DNA of 5,331 nt from Lachnospiraceae bacterium UBA4380. GTDB taxonomy: Bacteria; Bacillota; Clostridia; Lachnospirales; Lachnospiraceae. Positions 4,691 through 5,331 of the stretch are shown in pieces; the stretch's first letter is position 1; each line of letters starts with the position of its first letter. The translations under genes and the position numbers were made by a program. The stretch is from the NCBI GenBank assembly GCA_002390025.1, contig DGRU01000029.1, positions 22,728 to 28,058 of the forward strand, given 5' to 3'. The notes beneath the pieces were generated by a model. It was not told the origin of the DNA and ran no database searches. It saw only the letters and a program-made list of their open reading frames with translations.

Positions 4691-5331
4691 CATGGAGAGG
4701 GAAATGCGTTTTTTGCGGATATCGACATCGAGGACCGTTACCTCGACAATATCGCCCACGCTGACCGCCTCCAGGGGATGTTTGATGTAGCGCTTGCTGA
4801 GCCTGGAGATATGGACCAGGCCGTCCTGGTGGACGCCGATGTCCACAAAGGCGCCGAAATCCACGATGTTGCGGACCGTGCCCTTGAGTTTCATGCCCGG
4901 CGTCAGGTCTTCCATGGACAGAACGTCGCTGCGCAGTACCGGGGCAGGCATATCCTGACGGGGATCGCGGCCGGGCTTTTCCAACTCGGCGAGAATATCC
5001 CGCAGGGTGATCTCACCCACTTCCAGACGTTTGGCCGCCGCCTTTGTGTCAGGGACCATAGCCTTCACTTTCCGCAGGGAAGCCGCATCCATGGGAACCT
5101 GCAGGAGTCCGGCAAGGGTCTTTACGGCGGGATAGCTCTCCGGGTGCACCGCGGTGTTGTCCAGGGGATTTTTGCCGTCCCGGATCCTGAGAAATCCCGC
5201 GCACTGCTCGTAGGCCTTGGGCCCCAGGCCCTTGACCTTGAGAAGCTGGGTGCGGAGGGTAAAGCGTCCGTTCTCCTCCCGCCAGGCGACGATGTTTTTG
5301 GCGATTGAGGCGCTGATTCCCGAGATATGGG
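4685..5331 (-). CDS. tex: Transcription accessory protein Tex, C-terminal part (cut by window edge)
   Basis: The last 214 codons of tex are present and the frame is open through the right edge, so the start lies outside the window. Tex is a large cytoplasmic RNA-binding protein of about 715-780 aa in most bacteria. The fragment begins in the helix-hairpin-helix region: HISGISASIAKNIV, then LLKVKGLGPKAYEQCAGFLR (residues 29-48) and NPLDNTAVHPESY, all highly characteristic of Tex. After a linker containing EITLRDILAELEKPGRDPRQ comes the C-terminal S1 RNA-binding domain (residues 145-214) with GTVRNIVDFGAFVDIGVHQD, GLVHIS, VGDIVEVTVLDVD and KKRISLSMI. The protein ends directly after the S1 fold, as is normal, so the C-terminus is complete. 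A GTG at 5149 is an internal valine and not a start. Transcription ends at the hairpin at 4521-4577. Confidence 0.96.
   Translation of the reverse strand, partial: HISGISASIAKNIVAWREENGRFTLRTQLLKVKGLGPKAYEQCAGFLRIRDGKNPLDNTAVHPESYPAVKTLAGLLQVPMDAASLRKVKAMVPDTKAAAKRLEVGEITLRDILAELEKPGRDPRQDMPAPVLRSDVLSMEDLTPGMKLKGTVRNIVDFGAFVDIGVHQDGLVHISRLSKRYIKHPLEAVSVGDIVEVTVLDVDIRKKRISLSMI

Noticed and set aside
5147..5149. GTG as the start of a short stand-alone S1-domain protein.
   Set aside because: The reading frame continues upstream to the window edge with unmistakable Tex sequence (HhH region), so the GTG is an internal valine codon.
4778..5308. A 176-codon open frame antisense to tex.
   Set aside because: The minus strand clearly encodes the Tex HhH and S1 domains; the plus-strand frame is a shadow.

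Overview
The window looks like a chromosomal segment of a moderately GC-rich Firmicute of the class Clostridia, most likely Lachnospiraceae-like. This rests on the flavour of the proteins (Tex, a PrsW-like protein, an iron-type alcohol dehydrogenase, a PaaI-type thioesterase), strong GGAGG ribosome binding sites, and GC-rich genes separated by AT-rich or repeat-rich spacers. No rRNA, tRNA, CRISPR array, insertion sequence or phage gene was seen. Genus-level identity is not supportable from the sequence alone.

Layout, left to right. Positions 1-120 hold a 25-bp tandem repeat that may continue off the left edge, followed by a two-way terminator (132-166). A TetR-family regulator (811 to 260, minus strand) follows, then an AT-rich spacer, then a PaaI-like hotdog thioesterase (1557 to 1087, minus). 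The thioesterase is divergent from an iron-containing alcohol dehydrogenase (1800-2882, plus), and candidate back-to-back promoters lie between them. A diverged 60-bp tandem duplication starts at the dehydrogenase stop codon and precedes a very strong two-way terminator (3031-3084). Then come a 10-bp repeat, a stem-loop, and a multi-pass membrane protein related to the PrsW glutamic protease family (4209 to 3169, minus). That gene has a near-consensus promoter and a structured leader of about 100 nt. A second strong two-way terminator (4521-4577) and a 14-bp degenerate tandem repeat separate it from the 3' end of tex (minus, cut by the right edge).

How the genes may work together: the thioesterase and dehydrogenase share a divergent control region and both act in acyl-CoA, aldehyde or alcohol chemistry, so co-regulation is plausible but unproven. 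The TetR regulator lies downstream of the thioesterase on the same strand and could control it. The PrsW-like gene and tex look like separate transcription units.

The most distinctive feature is not a gene. Most gene 3' ends here carry a short degenerate tandem repeat, each with a different unit (16, 60, 10 and 14 bp, plus the 25-bp array at the left edge), and two of these arrays run into the adjacent stop codon. No clear new multi-gene system is visible. The best leads are this repeat pattern, the altered motif of the PrsW-like protein and its structured leader.
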